Shown here one piece after another: positions 16,275-24,969 of a DNA stretch of 64,000 nt. Below the pieces are notes generated by a model. The model did not search any database, had not been told where the DNA came from, and was given only the letters and a program-made list of their open reading frames with translations. The DNA comes from Hyphomonadaceae bacterium (GTDB lineage: Bacteria > Pseudomonadota > Alphaproteobacteria > Caulobacterales > Aquidulcibacteraceae). Made by a program: the position numbers and the translations under genes. The stretch spans positions 62,001 to 126,000 of the forward strand of contig JAIELJ010000011.1 of NCBI GenBank assembly GCA_019753105.1, written 5' to 3'. Position 1 is the first letter of the stretch. The number at the start of each line of letters is the position of its first letter.

Positions 16275-17336
16275 ATGAAGAAGCCCGACCCTGAAAAGTT
16301 GAACGCCTTTCTCGGCAAGCTGGTGGGCGATCTTGGCGCCTGCACCGGCGCGGCGTTGGTCCTGCTGGGAGACCGGCTAGGCATCTACAAAGCGATGGCC
16401 GACGGCAAGGCGGTGACTCCGGATGACCTCGCGGCGAAGACCAAGCTCAATGCGCGCTATCTCCGCGAGTGGCTCTCGGCACAGGCCGCTGCGGGCTATG
16501 TCGACTACAATCCGAAGAGCAAAAAATTCAAACTCAACCCCGAACAAATTTGCGCCTTCGCCGACGAAGGCGGGCCGGCGTTTTTCGCCGGTGCGTTCGA
16601 ACTCGTACAATCCATGTGGCTCGACGAGCACAAGGTCGCTGAAGCGTTCAAGAGCGGCAAAGGCGTAGGCTGGCATGAGCATTCGCAATGCCTCTTCCGC
16701 GGCACCGAACGCTTCTTCCGCCCAGGCTATAACGCGCACTTGGTTTCAAGCTGGATTCCTTCGCTTAAAGGCGTGGAGGATAAGCTCAAGAAAGGCGCGA
16801 AAGTGGCCGACGTCGGCTGCGGTCACGGCGCATCGACGATCCTCATGGCGCTCGCCTACCCGAAGTCAAAATTCTACGGCTACGATTATCACGCGCCTTC
16901 AATCGCGCGCGCCAAGGAATTGGCGAAGGAAGCCGGCGTCGCCAAGCGCATCACCTTCGCGCAAGCCAGCGCCAAGGATTATCCCGCGCTCGACTACGAC
17001 CTCGTCGCCTTTTTCGATTGCCTGCACGACATGGGAGATCCCATCGGCGCCGGCAAACATGTGAGCGAAGCGCTTGCCGACGATGGAACATGGATGATCG
17101 TCGAGCCCTTCGCGCACGACGATTTGAAGGACAACCTGAACCCCGTCGGCCGCGTCTATTACGCAGCGTCGACGATGATCTGCACGCCAGCGTCGCTCAG
17201 CCAGGAGGTCGGCCTAGGGCTTGGCGCACAAGCGGGTGAAGCGCGGCTGAAAAAGGTAGCCAAGGACGCGGGCTTCTCTAAATTCAGACGCGCCGCCGAG
17301 ACGCCGTTCAACCTGGTGTTCGAGGCGCGCGCCTAG
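16275..17336 (+). CDS. Class I SAM-dependent methyltransferase with winged-helix N-terminus
   Basis: 353 aa. The N-terminal 90 residues resemble the winged-helix dimerisation domain of small-molecule O-methyltransferases (L-G-D-R-L-G-I-Y-K, D-D-L-A-A-K-T-K-L-N-A-R-Y-L-R-E-W-L near 50-65). The SAM-binding glycine loop VADVGCGHGAST is at about 177-188, followed by the acidic Y-G-Y-D-Y-H. This arrangement matches the Rv2258c-type family found in mycobacteria and proteobacteria. GGAGG lies five bases before the ATG. Substrate unknown; it stands alone. Confidence 0.85.
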   Translation: MKKPDPEKLNAFLGKLVGDLGACTGAALVLLGDRLGIYKAMADGKAVTPDDLAAKTKLNARYLREWLSAQAAAGYVDYNPKSKKFKLNPEQICAFADEGGPAFFAGAFELVQSMWLDEHKVAEAFKSGKGVGWHEHSQCLFRGTERFFRPGYNAHLVSSWIPSLKGVEDKLKKGAKVADVGCGHGASTILMALAYPKSKFYGYDYHAPSIARAKELAKEAGVAKRITFAQASAKDYPALDYDLVAFFDCLHDMGDPIGAGKHVSEALADDGTWMIVEPFAHDDLKDNLNPVGRVYYAASTMICTPASLSQEVGLGLGAQAGEARLKKVAKDAGFSKFRRAAETPFNLVFEARA

Positions 17337-17368
17337 GACAGCCGATTGTTCGGTTTGGGGGACTTTAA

Positions 17369-17950
17369 ATGCGATCTCTGATTTTCGCCGCCGTTGCCTT
17401 CTTCGCGGCCGGCGCCGCCCACGCTGAGCCTGTAACTTACGCTTTGGACCCCGCACACACGCAAGTCGCCTTCTCGATCGACCGCTTCGGCTTCAACCGC
17501 GTTTTGGGTCAGTTCGACACCGTCGAAGGTCAGCTCATTCTTGATGAAGCAAATCCGGCGAATTCGTCGGTGCGCGCCACGGTCCAGATCGCGAGCGTCA
17601 GCTCTGGCAACGCCACGCGCGACGAACATCTCCGCGGCGCGCGCTGGTTCAATGCCGAGCAATTCGCGACGATGAGCTTTGAGTCCACATCTGTACGCCT
17701 TATCAGCGACACGCGCGCCGAAGTGACGGGCAATCTGACGCTGCTCGGCCAGACACATCCGTTGGTGCTCGATGTCACGCTGAACCGCATCGCCGACTCG
17801 CCAAACAATAACCGCCGCACCGCCGGCTTCTCCGCCACCGGCACGCTCGACCGCACGCAATGGGGCTTGGCCACCGCAGCGGGCATGATCGGCAACAACG
17901 TTACCATCAGCATCGAAGCGCTCGCTCAAGTCCCGGCGGCCGCCAACTGA
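17369..17950 (+). CDS. YceI-family periplasmic lipocalin-like protein
   Basis: 193 aa with a signal peptide (1-20, ending AAHA-EP). The start of the mature chain, Y-A-L-D-P-A-H-T-Q-V-A-F-S-I-D-R-F-G, is the YceI opening, and N-A-T-R-D-E-H-L-R-G-A-R-W-F-N is the conserved middle motif. Members bind long-chain isoprenoids such as polyprenyl phosphate or ubiquinone in a beta-barrel; in several bacteria they are stress-induced. Its stop codon overlaps the start of the EVE gene by one base (TGATG), so they are likely one operon. Confidence 0.92.
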   Translation: MRSLIFAAVAFFAAGAAHAEPVTYALDPAHTQVAFSIDRFGFNRVLGQFDTVEGQLILDEANPANSSVRATVQIASVSSGNATRDEHLRGARWFNAEQFATMSFESTSVRLISDTRAEVTGNLTLLGQTHPLVLDVTLNRIADSPNNNRRTAGFSATGTLDRTQWGLATAAGMIGNNVTISIEALAQVPAAAN

Positions 17951-18360
17951 TGAAGTACTGGCTGATCAAGAGCGAACCCGACACGTGGTCGTGGACGCAG
18001 CACGTCAAAAAGGGCGCCGATTCGTGGACTGGCGTGCGCAATCACCAAGCCAAGGCGCATCTGCAAGCGATGAAGAGGGGCGACCTCGCCTTCTTCTATC
18101 ACTCGAACGAAGGCAAGGAGATTGTCGGCGTCAGCGAAGTGGTGAAGGAGGCGTATCCGGATGCAACCGACGCGACCGGCAAGTTCTATTGCGTCGACTT
18201 CAAAGCCGTTGAGCCGTTGAAAGAGCCCGTGTCGCTGGCGACCATCAAGACCGAGAAGAAGCTCGCTGACATGGTGCTCGTAAACAATTCGCGCCTCTCC
18301 GTGCAGCCGGTGACGGCTGACGAATGGAAACTGATCCGGAAGATGGGTGGACTGAAATAG
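17950..18360 (+). CDS. EVE-domain protein (DUF55)
   Basis: 136 aa, a single EVE domain: MKYWLIKSEPDTWSW at the start, then W-T-G-V-R-N-H-Q-A-K-A-H-L and G-D-L-A-F-F-Y-H-S-N, the classic family marks. EVE proteins are related to YTH and ASCH/PUA-like folds and bind modified nucleobases in nucleic acids; bacterial examples are thought to act in restriction of modified DNA or as RNA-binding proteins. The start overlaps the yceI stop by one base and the next gene starts right after its stop, so three genes are in tight series. Confidence 0.92.
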   Translation: MKYWLIKSEPDTWSWTQHVKKGADSWTGVRNHQAKAHLQAMKRGDLAFFYHSNEGKEIVGVSEVVKEAYPDATDATGKFYCVDFKAVEPLKEPVSLATIKTEKKLADMVLVNNSRLSVQPVTADEWKLIRKMGGLK

Positions 18361-19320
18361 ATGACCAAACTCGATCCTGCCCTCTTCTCGGATGCCGCCA
18401 TCCCGCCGGAGACGCGCTCCTGCAATGACGCGATCGTCGCTGCTATGACGGGCATGGCCGAGTGGTGGGACGTTGGCGCGCAGAAGGTGCGCGACGCGCG
18501 TGCGCGTGGCGAAGGCGCGTTTCCGCCGGCGGCGAAGTCGGAGCGCGCGAAGTGGATCGAGATCGATGGGCCGGCAGGCAAGCTGGAGCTGCGGGCCGTA
18601 GCGCCAGCCAAATCGCGCGGCGTTTATCTGCACATCCACGGCGGCGGCCACGTGCTGGGCGCGGCGGACCAGCAGGATCGCCTTCTTGAGATCATCGCCG
18701 ATACAACGAACCTCACCGCGCTCAGCGTCGAGTATCGCTTGGCGCCCGAAAATCCCTATCCCGCCGGCCCAGACGATTGCGAAGCGGCAGCACTCTGGGT
18801 CAGCGATCATCTCTCCGATTTCGGCGGTTCAAAGCTGGCCATCGGCGGCGAGAGCGCGGGCGCGCATCTTGCGGCGATGACGCTCCTTCGTCTGCGCGAC
18901 AAGCACGGCCGCACGCCGTTCAACGCCGCCAACCTCGTCTTCGGCGTCTTCGATCTCGGCCTCACGCCAAGCGCACGTACATTCGGCGACAACGAGCGCC
19001 TCATCCTGCGCACCATCGACATAATCAAATTCGGCGAAGCATTTCTGCCCAGCCTCACGCCAGAGCAGAAGCGCGCGCCGGAGCTTTCGCCGCTCTACGC
19101 CGATCTCAGCGGCCTTTGCCCCGCGCTCTTCACAATCGGCACGCGCGATGCGCTGTTGGATGACAGCCTCTTCATGCACGCGCGCTGGATCGCATCCGGC
19201 AATCGCGGCGAACTCGAAATCTATCCGGGCGCCTGCCACGGATTCCTCGCGTTTCCGATTCCGCAGACATTTGCATCATTGCAACGTCAGACCGCGTTTT
19301 TGAACGAAGCGCTCGCCTGA
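18361..19320 (+). CDS. Alpha/beta hydrolase, hormone-sensitive-lipase family esterase
   Basis: 319 aa. The HSL family marks are present: HGGGH at about 98-102 (oxyanion hole), nucleophile elbow G-E-S-A-G-A-H near 164 with the serine, and a C-terminal G-T-R-D-A-L-L-D-D (acid) and C-H-G-F (catalytic His). No signal peptide, so cytoplasmic. It starts one base after the EVE stop. Likely a short-chain carboxylesterase; the natural substrate is unknown. Confidence 0.88.
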   Translation: MTKLDPALFSDAAIPPETRSCNDAIVAAMTGMAEWWDVGAQKVRDARARGEGAFPPAAKSERAKWIEIDGPAGKLELRAVAPAKSRGVYLHIHGGGHVLGAADQQDRLLEIIADTTNLTALSVEYRLAPENPYPAGPDDCEAAALWVSDHLSDFGGSKLAIGGESAGAHLAAMTLLRLRDKHGRTPFNAANLVFGVFDLGLTPSARTFGDNERLILRTIDIIKFGEAFLPSLTPEQKRAPELSPLYADLSGLCPALFTIGTRDALLDDSLFMHARWIASGNRGELEIYPGACHGFLAFPIPQTFASLQRQTAFLNEALA

Positions 19321-19588
19321 TTTGTCATTCGTCTGCGACGAACGCCAGTCGCAGCGTTTTGCGTGCGCGTTGTCTCAACTGCATTGAAGCGCACGCGGAA
19401 GTGCGGTGTTGTGATCTCCAACGCCTCCACCCTCCGCCAGCAGGACGAGGCGGAGAGCGCCGGCGGCGGCATCCCTCCGAGAATGCACGTCGCCGGTGTT
19501 CTCAAGACGCGGCGTTGGCGGACGTAAGGTGCGGCTCCCCCGCCGCAGGACCCACCCTTCCCTTGCGCTCCGCCCAACGCTGCGGCGC
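19321..19588. other. Intergenic region without recognisable gene
   Basis: Between convergent genes. Frames present on both strands are Arg/Pro/Ala-rich and look like chance frames in GC-rich sequence. It contains several short GC-rich inverted segments but no clean terminator or repeat unit that I can define. Confidence 0.5.
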
Positions 19589-21652
19589 TTACCGCTCCAG
19601 CTCCGCCATCAACGCTTGCATGCCGTAGACGTCCGACAGCGCGACGCGGATCGCGGACGCGGAAACGCTGACGCTGCGATTGAGGCGTGCGTCGTAGAAG
19701 TACTCGCCGCCAAGGGCGTGCATGTTGTTATCGAAGATGATGCCGACAACGCGCGCGTCGCGATTGAGCAATGGGCTGCCCGAAGCGCCGCCGATCACAT
19801 CGTTCGAGCTTGCGATGTTGAACACCACATTGGGATCAAGCCGCGGACGCGCGTCGAGCCAGGCTTGCGGCAGCTGGAATGGCGGCGCGCCTGTTGCGCG
19901 TTCGTAGAGGCCGCTCAGCTGCGTGAATGGCCCGATCTCTTCGCCGCTGGGCTCGGTCCAGCCCTGCACCGTGCCGTAGGAGACGCGCGGGCTGAATGTT
20001 GCGTCGGGATAAGTTTCCGTGCCGAAGCTGCGGAAGCGCGCGCGTGCGATGCGCTCCTGCGCCCGTGCCACCGGGGCCTCGATTTCGCTTACGAATTGCG
20101 CGCGCACGGCGCGCGCGTCGGCGTCCCAGGCGCGCACGAACACGATCATCGGATCGTCAGACGCGGCAACCGCATCGGCGCCGCCCTCCCAGAGCGCTTG
20201 CCGCACCGCTGGATCAGCGAGGCGCGACTGCGCAAGGCGCGCGGCCAGCGTTTGCGGCGTCTCGCCGTTGAACACGCGCTGCAGCTGCGCCGGATCGCTG
20301 GCGAGATCGCGCTGCAGGCGTTCGAGCCAGAAGCGCAGATGCACTTCCTCGAACGCGGCCGTCACCGGCGTTTGCGCGCGCATCGAGCCAGCGAGCGCCG
20401 GCAAACGCGCATCCGCGTAGCGAGGCAAGCGTTCGCCGTTCGGCAAAGCGCGCTCGGCCGCGCCCCGCACCAGATCGCGCGCCCAGGTGAACAATGCGGA
20501 GCGCTCCCCCGCACGCATTTCTAGGTTCTGATAGCGATGAAACATCGCGCGATATGTACGCTGCGCGCGCGCCACTTCGCCCCAGGCATCGCCCATATCG
20601 CGCGCGGCGGCGCGATTGCGCGCCACGCGCGCCTGCAAGTCCGCCTCGCGCGCGATGACTTGCGCAAAGCCCGTCGCATCAAGCAGCGCGTTGCGACGGC
20701 CAGTCAGGCCCTTCAGCGAATTCTCGACACTCTGCAGCGCGCTTGATGCGATGCGTGCCTGGTCCGGCCCAAGTGCTGCGAACGCACTGATACGCGCGCG
20801 CTGCTCGGTCAGCCCCTCGATCTGCCAAGGCATGTTCACGTCGCGCTCGAACTCAAGCTCCGCCACGCTGCGCAGCCGCGACGTGCGCCCCGGGTTGCCG
20901 GCGACGAGCACGATGTCGCCCTCTTCCGGCGGATCGAAATCGAGCGTCAGATGGTTCGGTGTCGAGGCGGGCGCGCCATTTTCGTAGAGACGCAGGAACG
21001 CGAAATCGAGGCAGTAGCGCGGGAATTCGAAGTTATCGGCATCGCCGCCGAAAGCCGCAACGCGATGCTCGGGCGCGAACACGAGGCGCACATCGGTGTA
21101 ACGGCGATAGGTGTAACGGGCGTAGCGGCCGCCTTGATAGAGCGTGACGATCTCGCAGCGTTGCCCCGCTTGTTGGCATTCGCGCTCCTGGCGCGCGAAC
21201 TCCGCATCGCGCAAGGCGGCGAAGGTTTCGGGCGGGCCATCAGCGGTGGCGCGATTGATCTCGTCGGTAATATCGACGACGCCGGTCAGCACGTCGATAT
21301 TCATGTTGGGGCAGCGCAGTTCCTCTTCGTGGATGCGTGCTTGGAAGCCGTCCTGGATGAAGTTTGCTTCCGTGGTCGAGAGCGCGGTGACGCAGGCGAT
21401 GACGCAGTGATGGTTGGTCAGCATCAAGCCATCGCCGCTGACGTTTGACGTCGAGCACCCAGGCATCCGCGCGGTCGCAGCCATGACGCGATCGAGCCAG
21501 GCTTGATCCGGCGCCCAGCCATGATCTTCCTGCATGCGTTCGCGGGGGAAGTTATCGAACGTCCACATGCCTTCGTCGGCGCGCGCGGGCGATGCGGTGA
21601 CGAGGCTCAAGAGTGGAAGCGCGGCGACGGCCGCATGCAGCATTCTGCGCAT
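19589..21652 (-). CDS. S46-family dipeptidyl peptidase (DPP7/DPP11 type)
   Basis: 687 aa with a signal peptide (1-25). S46 enzymes are chymotrypsin-fold exopeptidases that release dipeptides from peptide N-termini in the periplasm. The family's catalytic-His region is seen as C-S-T-S-N-V-S-G-D-G-L-M-L-T-N-H-H-C at about 66-83, and the catalytic serine as GGASGSP with Ser626; W-T-F-D-N-F-P near residue 30 is another S46 mark. The start at 21652 puts the signal peptide first; a longer frame to 21724 does not. Specificity (hydrophobic or acidic P1) cannot be read with confidence. A lipoprotein gene lies just upstream. Confidence 0.92.
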   Translation of the reverse strand: MRRMLHAAVAALPLLSLVTASPARADEGMWTFDNFPRERMQEDHGWAPDQAWLDRVMAATARMPGCSTSNVSGDGLMLTNHHCVIACVTALSTTEANFIQDGFQARIHEEELRCPNMNIDVLTGVVDITDEINRATADGPPETFAALRDAEFARQERECQQAGQRCEIVTLYQGGRYARYTYRRYTDVRLVFAPEHRVAAFGGDADNFEFPRYCLDFAFLRLYENGAPASTPNHLTLDFDPPEEGDIVLVAGNPGRTSRLRSVAELEFERDVNMPWQIEGLTEQRARISAFAALGPDQARIASSALQSVENSLKGLTGRRNALLDATGFAQVIAREADLQARVARNRAAARDMGDAWGEVARAQRTYRAMFHRYQNLEMRAGERSALFTWARDLVRGAAERALPNGERLPRYADARLPALAGSMRAQTPVTAAFEEVHLRFWLERLQRDLASDPAQLQRVFNGETPQTLAARLAQSRLADPAVRQALWEGGADAVAASDDPMIVFVRAWDADARAVRAQFVSEIEAPVARAQERIARARFRSFGTETYPDATFSPRVSYGTVQGWTEPSGEEIGPFTQLSGLYERATGAPPFQLPQAWLDARPRLDPNVVFNIASSNDVIGGASGSPLLNRDARVVGIIFDNNMHALGGEYFYDARLNRSVSVSASAIRVALSDVYGMQALMAELER

Positions 21653-21729
21653 TATTGTCCCCGAATCAGATCGAGGACAGGAAAGCGCAAGCAGACGCGC
21701 GCGGGCAAGCGCGCGCCTGCGCATGTGTA

Positions 21730-22278
21730 TTATTCGAAGCCGAGTTCCGTCAGCATTTGCGCTTGAACGGCGGGCGAGAGTTCGTCCGCTTCGGCAATGA
21801 ACTCACGCACGGCGTTCTCATCCATGCCGGTAATGCGAACATAAGCGCGATCGTCCGCTTCGCCCGGGCCGCCCTCGTCGGCGTGGACTGTGATGTTCTG
21901 ACGGCCGCCGCCAATGTTCATGCGCACCTGGCCGTTATCGCCGTTGGCGTCATCCTCGTTGCCGGCAACGCTCATTTCGAAGCCCGGCACGCGCATCGAG
22001 AATACTTCCGGCGCCGTCTCTTCGTTGCGCGGCGGCGCTTCGGCCGCGAGCGCTTGGGCGCGCGTGGAATCCATGAGCGCCGATGCGCCTTCGGCTGAGC
22101 GGGCGCCGACCGTGCGCCCGTCGGGCGTCAGGATCAGGTACGTTTGTTCGATGTCGCTGGCGCGGATCTCGACCGTGTAGCCGCCGGGCTCACCGACTTC
22201 GACGCCATTGACCTCAACGTTCGAGCCATCGCACGCCGCCACCAATCCGAGCGCCGCCAGGGCCGCCAACCAACGCAT
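21730..22278 (-). CDS. Putative lipoprotein of unknown function
   Basis: 182 aa. The N-terminus MRWLAALAALGLVAAC carries a lipobox (V-A-A-C, Cys16), so the protein is probably lipid-anchored. The mature part is acidic and contains V-N-G-V-E-V-G-E-P-G-G and a glycine-rich M-N-I-G-G-G-R-Q-N segment, with predicted beta-strands and a C-terminal helix. GAGGAGG lies just before the start. It is followed by the S46 peptidase gene 78 bp downstream on the same strand, so joint transcription is possible. No family recognised. Confidence 0.7.
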   Translation of the reverse strand: MRWLAALAALGLVAACDGSNVEVNGVEVGEPGGYTVEIRASDIEQTYLILTPDGRTVGARSAEGASALMDSTRAQALAAEAPPRNEETAPEVFSMRVPGFEMSVAGNEDDANGDNGQVRMNIGGGRQNITVHADEGGPGEADDRAYVRITGMDENAVREFIAEADELSPAVQAQMLTELGFE

Positions 22279-22336
22279 GAATGCCTCCTCTTTGCCCCAT
22301 CATCCGCACAAGCGGACGCGCCCGCAAGCGCGGGGG

Positions 22337-22513
22337 CTACTGGGGAGATGCGGCGGGCAGCCCGCTTGGATGCAGGCTCAGCAGTCCAGATGGGCCCGGC
22401 GCGGTACGGTGTTCTTCCTCGCACTGCTGCTGGGCGCGCTCATCGACCATTGCGCTCAGCGTCGAGGCGCAGCCCGAGAGCACCGCTGCCAGCAGGATTA
22501 GCACTTTGCGCAT
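22337..22513 (-). CDS. Small lipoprotein, 58 aa
   Basis: MRKVLILLAAVLSGC gives a textbook lipoprotein signal with Cys15. The mature part is only 44 residues (DERAQQQCEEEHRTAPGPSG in the middle) with one further cysteine. AGGAG is eight bases upstream of the ATG at 22511-22513. It lies between two other small minus-strand genes and is too short for most gene finders. Function unknown. Confidence 0.65.
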   Translation of the reverse strand: MRKVLILLAAVLSGCASTLSAMVDERAQQQCEEEHRTAPGPSGLLSLHPSGLPAASPQ

Positions 22514-22536
22514 GGGCGGAAGCTCCTGAACGGAGC

Positions 22537-22785
22537 TTAGCGCGTCCGCTCGAACCGGACCACCTTCTGCTCGCGGTCGAGATAAGCGACGCGATAGCCG
22601 GCGCGCATCCAGGCGCGGGCGTGCGAATGGTGATCCTGGTTATCGTTGGCCCAGAACGAGCGATGCTTATGCGCGCTCTGCGGCAACTCTCTGCCGATGA
22701 TCTGCTCGATGTCTTCGAAGGTAAGCATTTCGGCGCGACCGGCCCGACGATTGAGATGCTCGTGAAGCGCTGCGTACTTGCGCAT
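22537..22785 (-). CDS. DUF7662-type small protein
   Basis: 82 aa. The layout, R-K-Y-A-A-L-H-E-H-L at the start, M-L-T-F-E-D-I-E-Q-I-I-G-R-E-L-P-x-S-A-H in the middle, then F-W-A-N-D-N and A-R-A-W-M-R-A-G-Y-R-V, matches a widespread small domain of unknown role that occurs alone or next to restriction-type and DNA-binding proteins. A purine-rich GGAGAGAGG lies before the start at 22785. Cytoplasmic; no catalytic motif is evident. Confidence 0.7.
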   Translation of the reverse strand: MRKYAALHEHLNRRAGRAEMLTFEDIEQIIGRELPQSAHKHRSFWANDNQDHHSHARAWMRAGYRVAYLDREQKVVRFERTR

Positions 22786-22961
22786 GACCTCTCTCCCCGC
22801 TCGCGTTGATGCGCACCCGCAACAACGCCGACGGAAGCAGAGGATGAACTGATTTGCCGCTTATGCACAGTGGCGCCGGAATGAGTCTTACAGTCTAAAT
22901 ACATAGAGCTGATTGCGCGATCGGAACGACATGCCCGTGTGTGCTGCGGATCGCTTGAACG

Positions 22962-23336
22962 TTAGCGGTCAAGCACTTGGCACGTAGTCGGCGTGGCGCC
23001 GACGACGAACCGGTATTCGGTGTTTGGCGGCACGTGCACGTAGTGCTTTGCGCCATCGGGCAGCGTGTATTCGATGACGAAGTCGTTCGGCCGCTGACAT
23101 GGGCGGATGTTGCTGCGGTAGGTCGCGCAATGGACGACGCCCGGCCCAGTGGTCATTTCCGTCATCCCGCCCGGGTGCATGCGCGCGACCGCGGAGGCGG
23201 CGCCGCTTTCGCGGAATGTCCGATACTGCACTTCGCTGATGCTGGCGCATGGAAGCGTCGGTGCGTTGAGCGGCGCGAAGCTTGGCCCGCACGCTGCCAG
23301 AATCATCAATGCCAATCCTGCCCAAGCTTTGCGCAT
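22962..23336 (-). CDS. Putative lipoprotein with conserved cysteines
   Basis: 124 aa starting MRKAWAGLALMILAACGPS; lipobox L-A-A-C with Cys16. The mature chain has four further cysteines (near residues 30, 70, 79 and 120), suggesting two disulphides, and the phrases P-N-D-F-V-I-E-Y and P-P-N-T-E-Y-R-F-V-V-G. GGGAGG precedes the start at 23336, so the much longer upstream frame (to 24095), which runs antisense to the hydrolase gene, is not used. Role unknown. Confidence 0.7.
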   Translation of the reverse strand: MRKAWAGLALMILAACGPSFAPLNAPTLPCASISEVQYRTFRESGAASAVARMHPGGMTEMTTGPGVVHCATYRSNIRPCQRPNDFVIEYTLPDGAKHYVHVPPNTEYRFVVGATPTTCQVLDR

Positions 23337-23432
23337 GACGCCTCCCATCAGAGGGTGCATCATGGCCGCTTTACGCAGCACGCGGAAGCGCAAAGCTTGA
23401 TCCGGCGCGCAATCCAGGGATGATGCCGGCCC

Positions 23433-24278
23433 ATGGTGGATGTAGACACGTTGCGCGCAAGCCCGTGGGACTTCGGACGCGGCCGCGCCGGCTATGTCTG
23501 GCGTGCGCCGAATGCGCGCGCCAATATTTTGCTGACGCACGGCTTTGCCGAATACGCCGAGCGATACGTCAATCATTATAACGGCCTCATCCCGCGTCTG
23601 ACGGCGCTCGGTTTCGACGTGCACGCATGGGACATGAGCGGCCATGGCCGTTCCGCTGGCGAGCGCGGCGTGACTGACATGCGCGAGGCTGTCGCCGATC
23701 ATCGCGCCGCGCGGCGCACGCTGCGCGACGATGACAAGCCGCTCTTTCTCTTCGGCCACTCGCTCGGCGGCTTGGTCACAGCCGTTAGCGTCGCCGAGGA
23801 TGCGAGCGATGTGACCGGCGTCGTATTGAGCGCGCCTGCACTCATGCTTGCCGCGCCCAGACATTTGCAAGCGATCGCCACGATCGTCGCGGCGTTCGCG
23901 CCAAGCGCACGGCTCGTCCCGCCGCTTGATGCTGATGGCCTCTCGCGCATTCCCGAGGAAGTCCGCGCGTATCGCAATGATCCGATGGTGAGCGATACCC
24001 GCGTGCCCGCGCGCACCGGCGTTACTGCGATTGCGGTGTCTGAGTCCGGCTGGCGGCGCTACGAGGGATGGAGGACTCCTGTACTCCTGCTGCACGGCGA
24101 GCAGGATCGCGCCACCGATCCGCGAGGCAGCAAGCGCTTCTTCGAGATGATTGCAGCCGACGATAAGCAGCTAGAACTTTATCCCGATGGCATGCACGAA
24201 TTGCTCAATGACCTTGAGCGCGACGCCGTCTTGGGCGTCATTTCCAGCTGGCTCGGCGAGCGGGCGCCCCGGCGCTAG
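23433..24278 (+). CDS. Alpha/beta hydrolase, monoacylglycerol-lipase-like (S33-type)
   Basis: 281 aa. Marks of the family are L-L-T-H-G-F-A-E-Y-A-E-R-Y near 30-42 (HG oxyanion region), D-M-S-G-H-G-R-S-A-G near 68-77, nucleophile G-H-S-L-G-G near 108-113, and late D-R-A-T-D-P (acid) and M-H-E-L-L-N-D (His). The N-terminus has no signal peptide. Likely hydrolyses monoacylglycerols or lysophospholipids, or is an esterase of this group. It lies divergent from the lipoprotein gene and just before the curli-type cluster, with no overlap. Confidence 0.85.
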   Translation: MVDVDTLRASPWDFGRGRAGYVWRAPNARANILLTHGFAEYAERYVNHYNGLIPRLTALGFDVHAWDMSGHGRSAGERGVTDMREAVADHRAARRTLRDDDKPLFLFGHSLGGLVTAVSVAEDASDVTGVVLSAPALMLAAPRHLQAIATIVAAFAPSARLVPPLDADGLSRIPEEVRAYRNDPMVSDTRVPARTGVTAIAVSESGWRRYEGWRTPVLLLHGEQDRATDPRGSKRFFEMIAADDKQLELYPDGMHELLNDLERDAVLGVISSWLGERAPRR

Positions 24279-24296
24279 CTGACGGAATTGTCAGCT
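24277..24296. promoter_or_regulatory. Perfect palindrome AGCTGAC-N6-GTCAGCT
   Basis: Seven-base arms around GGAATT (24277-24296), starting in the stop codon of the hydrolase gene and 108 bases before the first curlin gene. It may be a short terminator stem or a regulator site for the curli-type cluster; there is no T-run. Confidence 0.4.
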
Positions 24297-24403
24297 CACT
24301 TCTGATCTCGCCGTTCAAGCACCGCTCAGCTAGCGCACGTCATGTTCACATCACTCAGACGCCGGTCGAGGGGCGCTCTGAACCAGATGTGGAGCAATTA
24401 GTC

Positions 24404-24910
24404 ATGAAACGCCTTCTCACCACTGCCGCCGCCATGGCCATGATCGTGGGTCTCACGGTCGCCCCTGCTTCGGCTCAGAACCGCACCGTCGTCACCCAAT
24501 CGGGCTACGCTAACGCCACCGCCTCCGCGCAGAACGGCCGCGACAATGGCAGCGTCGCCAACCAGAACGGCCGCCGCCAGTATTCACGTGGCATTCAGGA
24601 CGGCTACAACAACTTCCTGCGCATGGATCAGTACGGCACGCGCAACAATGCCGAGACTGTCCAAGTCGGCCGCGATAACTTCGCTGTCACCGGTCAAGAA
24701 GGCCGCCGCCTGAGCTCGACCACGATCCAGACGGGTCGCGGCAACGTTGCAGGCACCGCGCAGATCGGCACTGACAACCGCGCCGTGACTGACCAAGACG
24801 GCACGAACAACACGTCCGGCATCATTCAGGTCGGTAACGGCCAAGATGTCGAAGTCCGCCAACGCGGCAGCGGCAACATCTCTGTCGTCGTGCAGAGCGG
24901 CTACAACTAA
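24404..24910 (+). CDS. Curlin-repeat protein (CsgA/CsgB-like amyloid subunit)
   Basis: 168 aa with a signal peptide (ending PASAQ). The whole mature chain is curlin repeats: thirteen Q-x-G units, most followed by x2-N and another x6-Q step, e.g. QYGTRNNAETVQVGRDN. This is the pattern of curli subunits, which are secreted unfolded and form extracellular amyloid fibres in biofilms. The start at 24404 (MKRLLTTAAAMAM) has GGAG nine bases upstream and was preferred over an upstream start at 24389. A CsgH-like gene and a second curlin gene follow on the same strand; the CsgG/E/F secretion genes are not in this window. Confidence 0.9.
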   Translation: MKRLLTTAAAMAMIVGLTVAPASAQNRTVVTQSGYANATASAQNGRDNGSVANQNGRRQYSRGIQDGYNNFLRMDQYGTRNNAETVQVGRDNFAVTGQEGRRLSSTTIQTGRGNVAGTAQIGTDNRAVTDQDGTNNTSGIIQVGNGQDVEVRQRGSGNISVVVQSGYN

Positions 24911-24919
24911 CCAATAGGC

Positions 24920-24947
24920 GGCGGGGAAGGCTCCGGCCATCCCCGCC
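24920..24947 (+). terminator. Intergenic stem-loop between curlin and CsgH-like genes
   Basis: GGCGGGGA (24920-24927) and TCCCCGCC (24940-24947) form a perfect 8-bp stem just after the curlin stop. No T-run follows, so it more likely acts as an attenuator or mRNA 3'-end stabiliser that gives more of the fibre subunit than of the chaperone. Confidence 0.5.
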
Positions 24948-24969
24948 TCCGCACTCGGGAGCACCGATC

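Noticed and set aside
19496-20524. 342-aa frame antisense to the S46 peptidase gene
   Set aside because: Composition (Arg, Ala, His, Gly runs) is that of a GC-rich shadow frame; the opposite strand carries a clear S46 enzyme.
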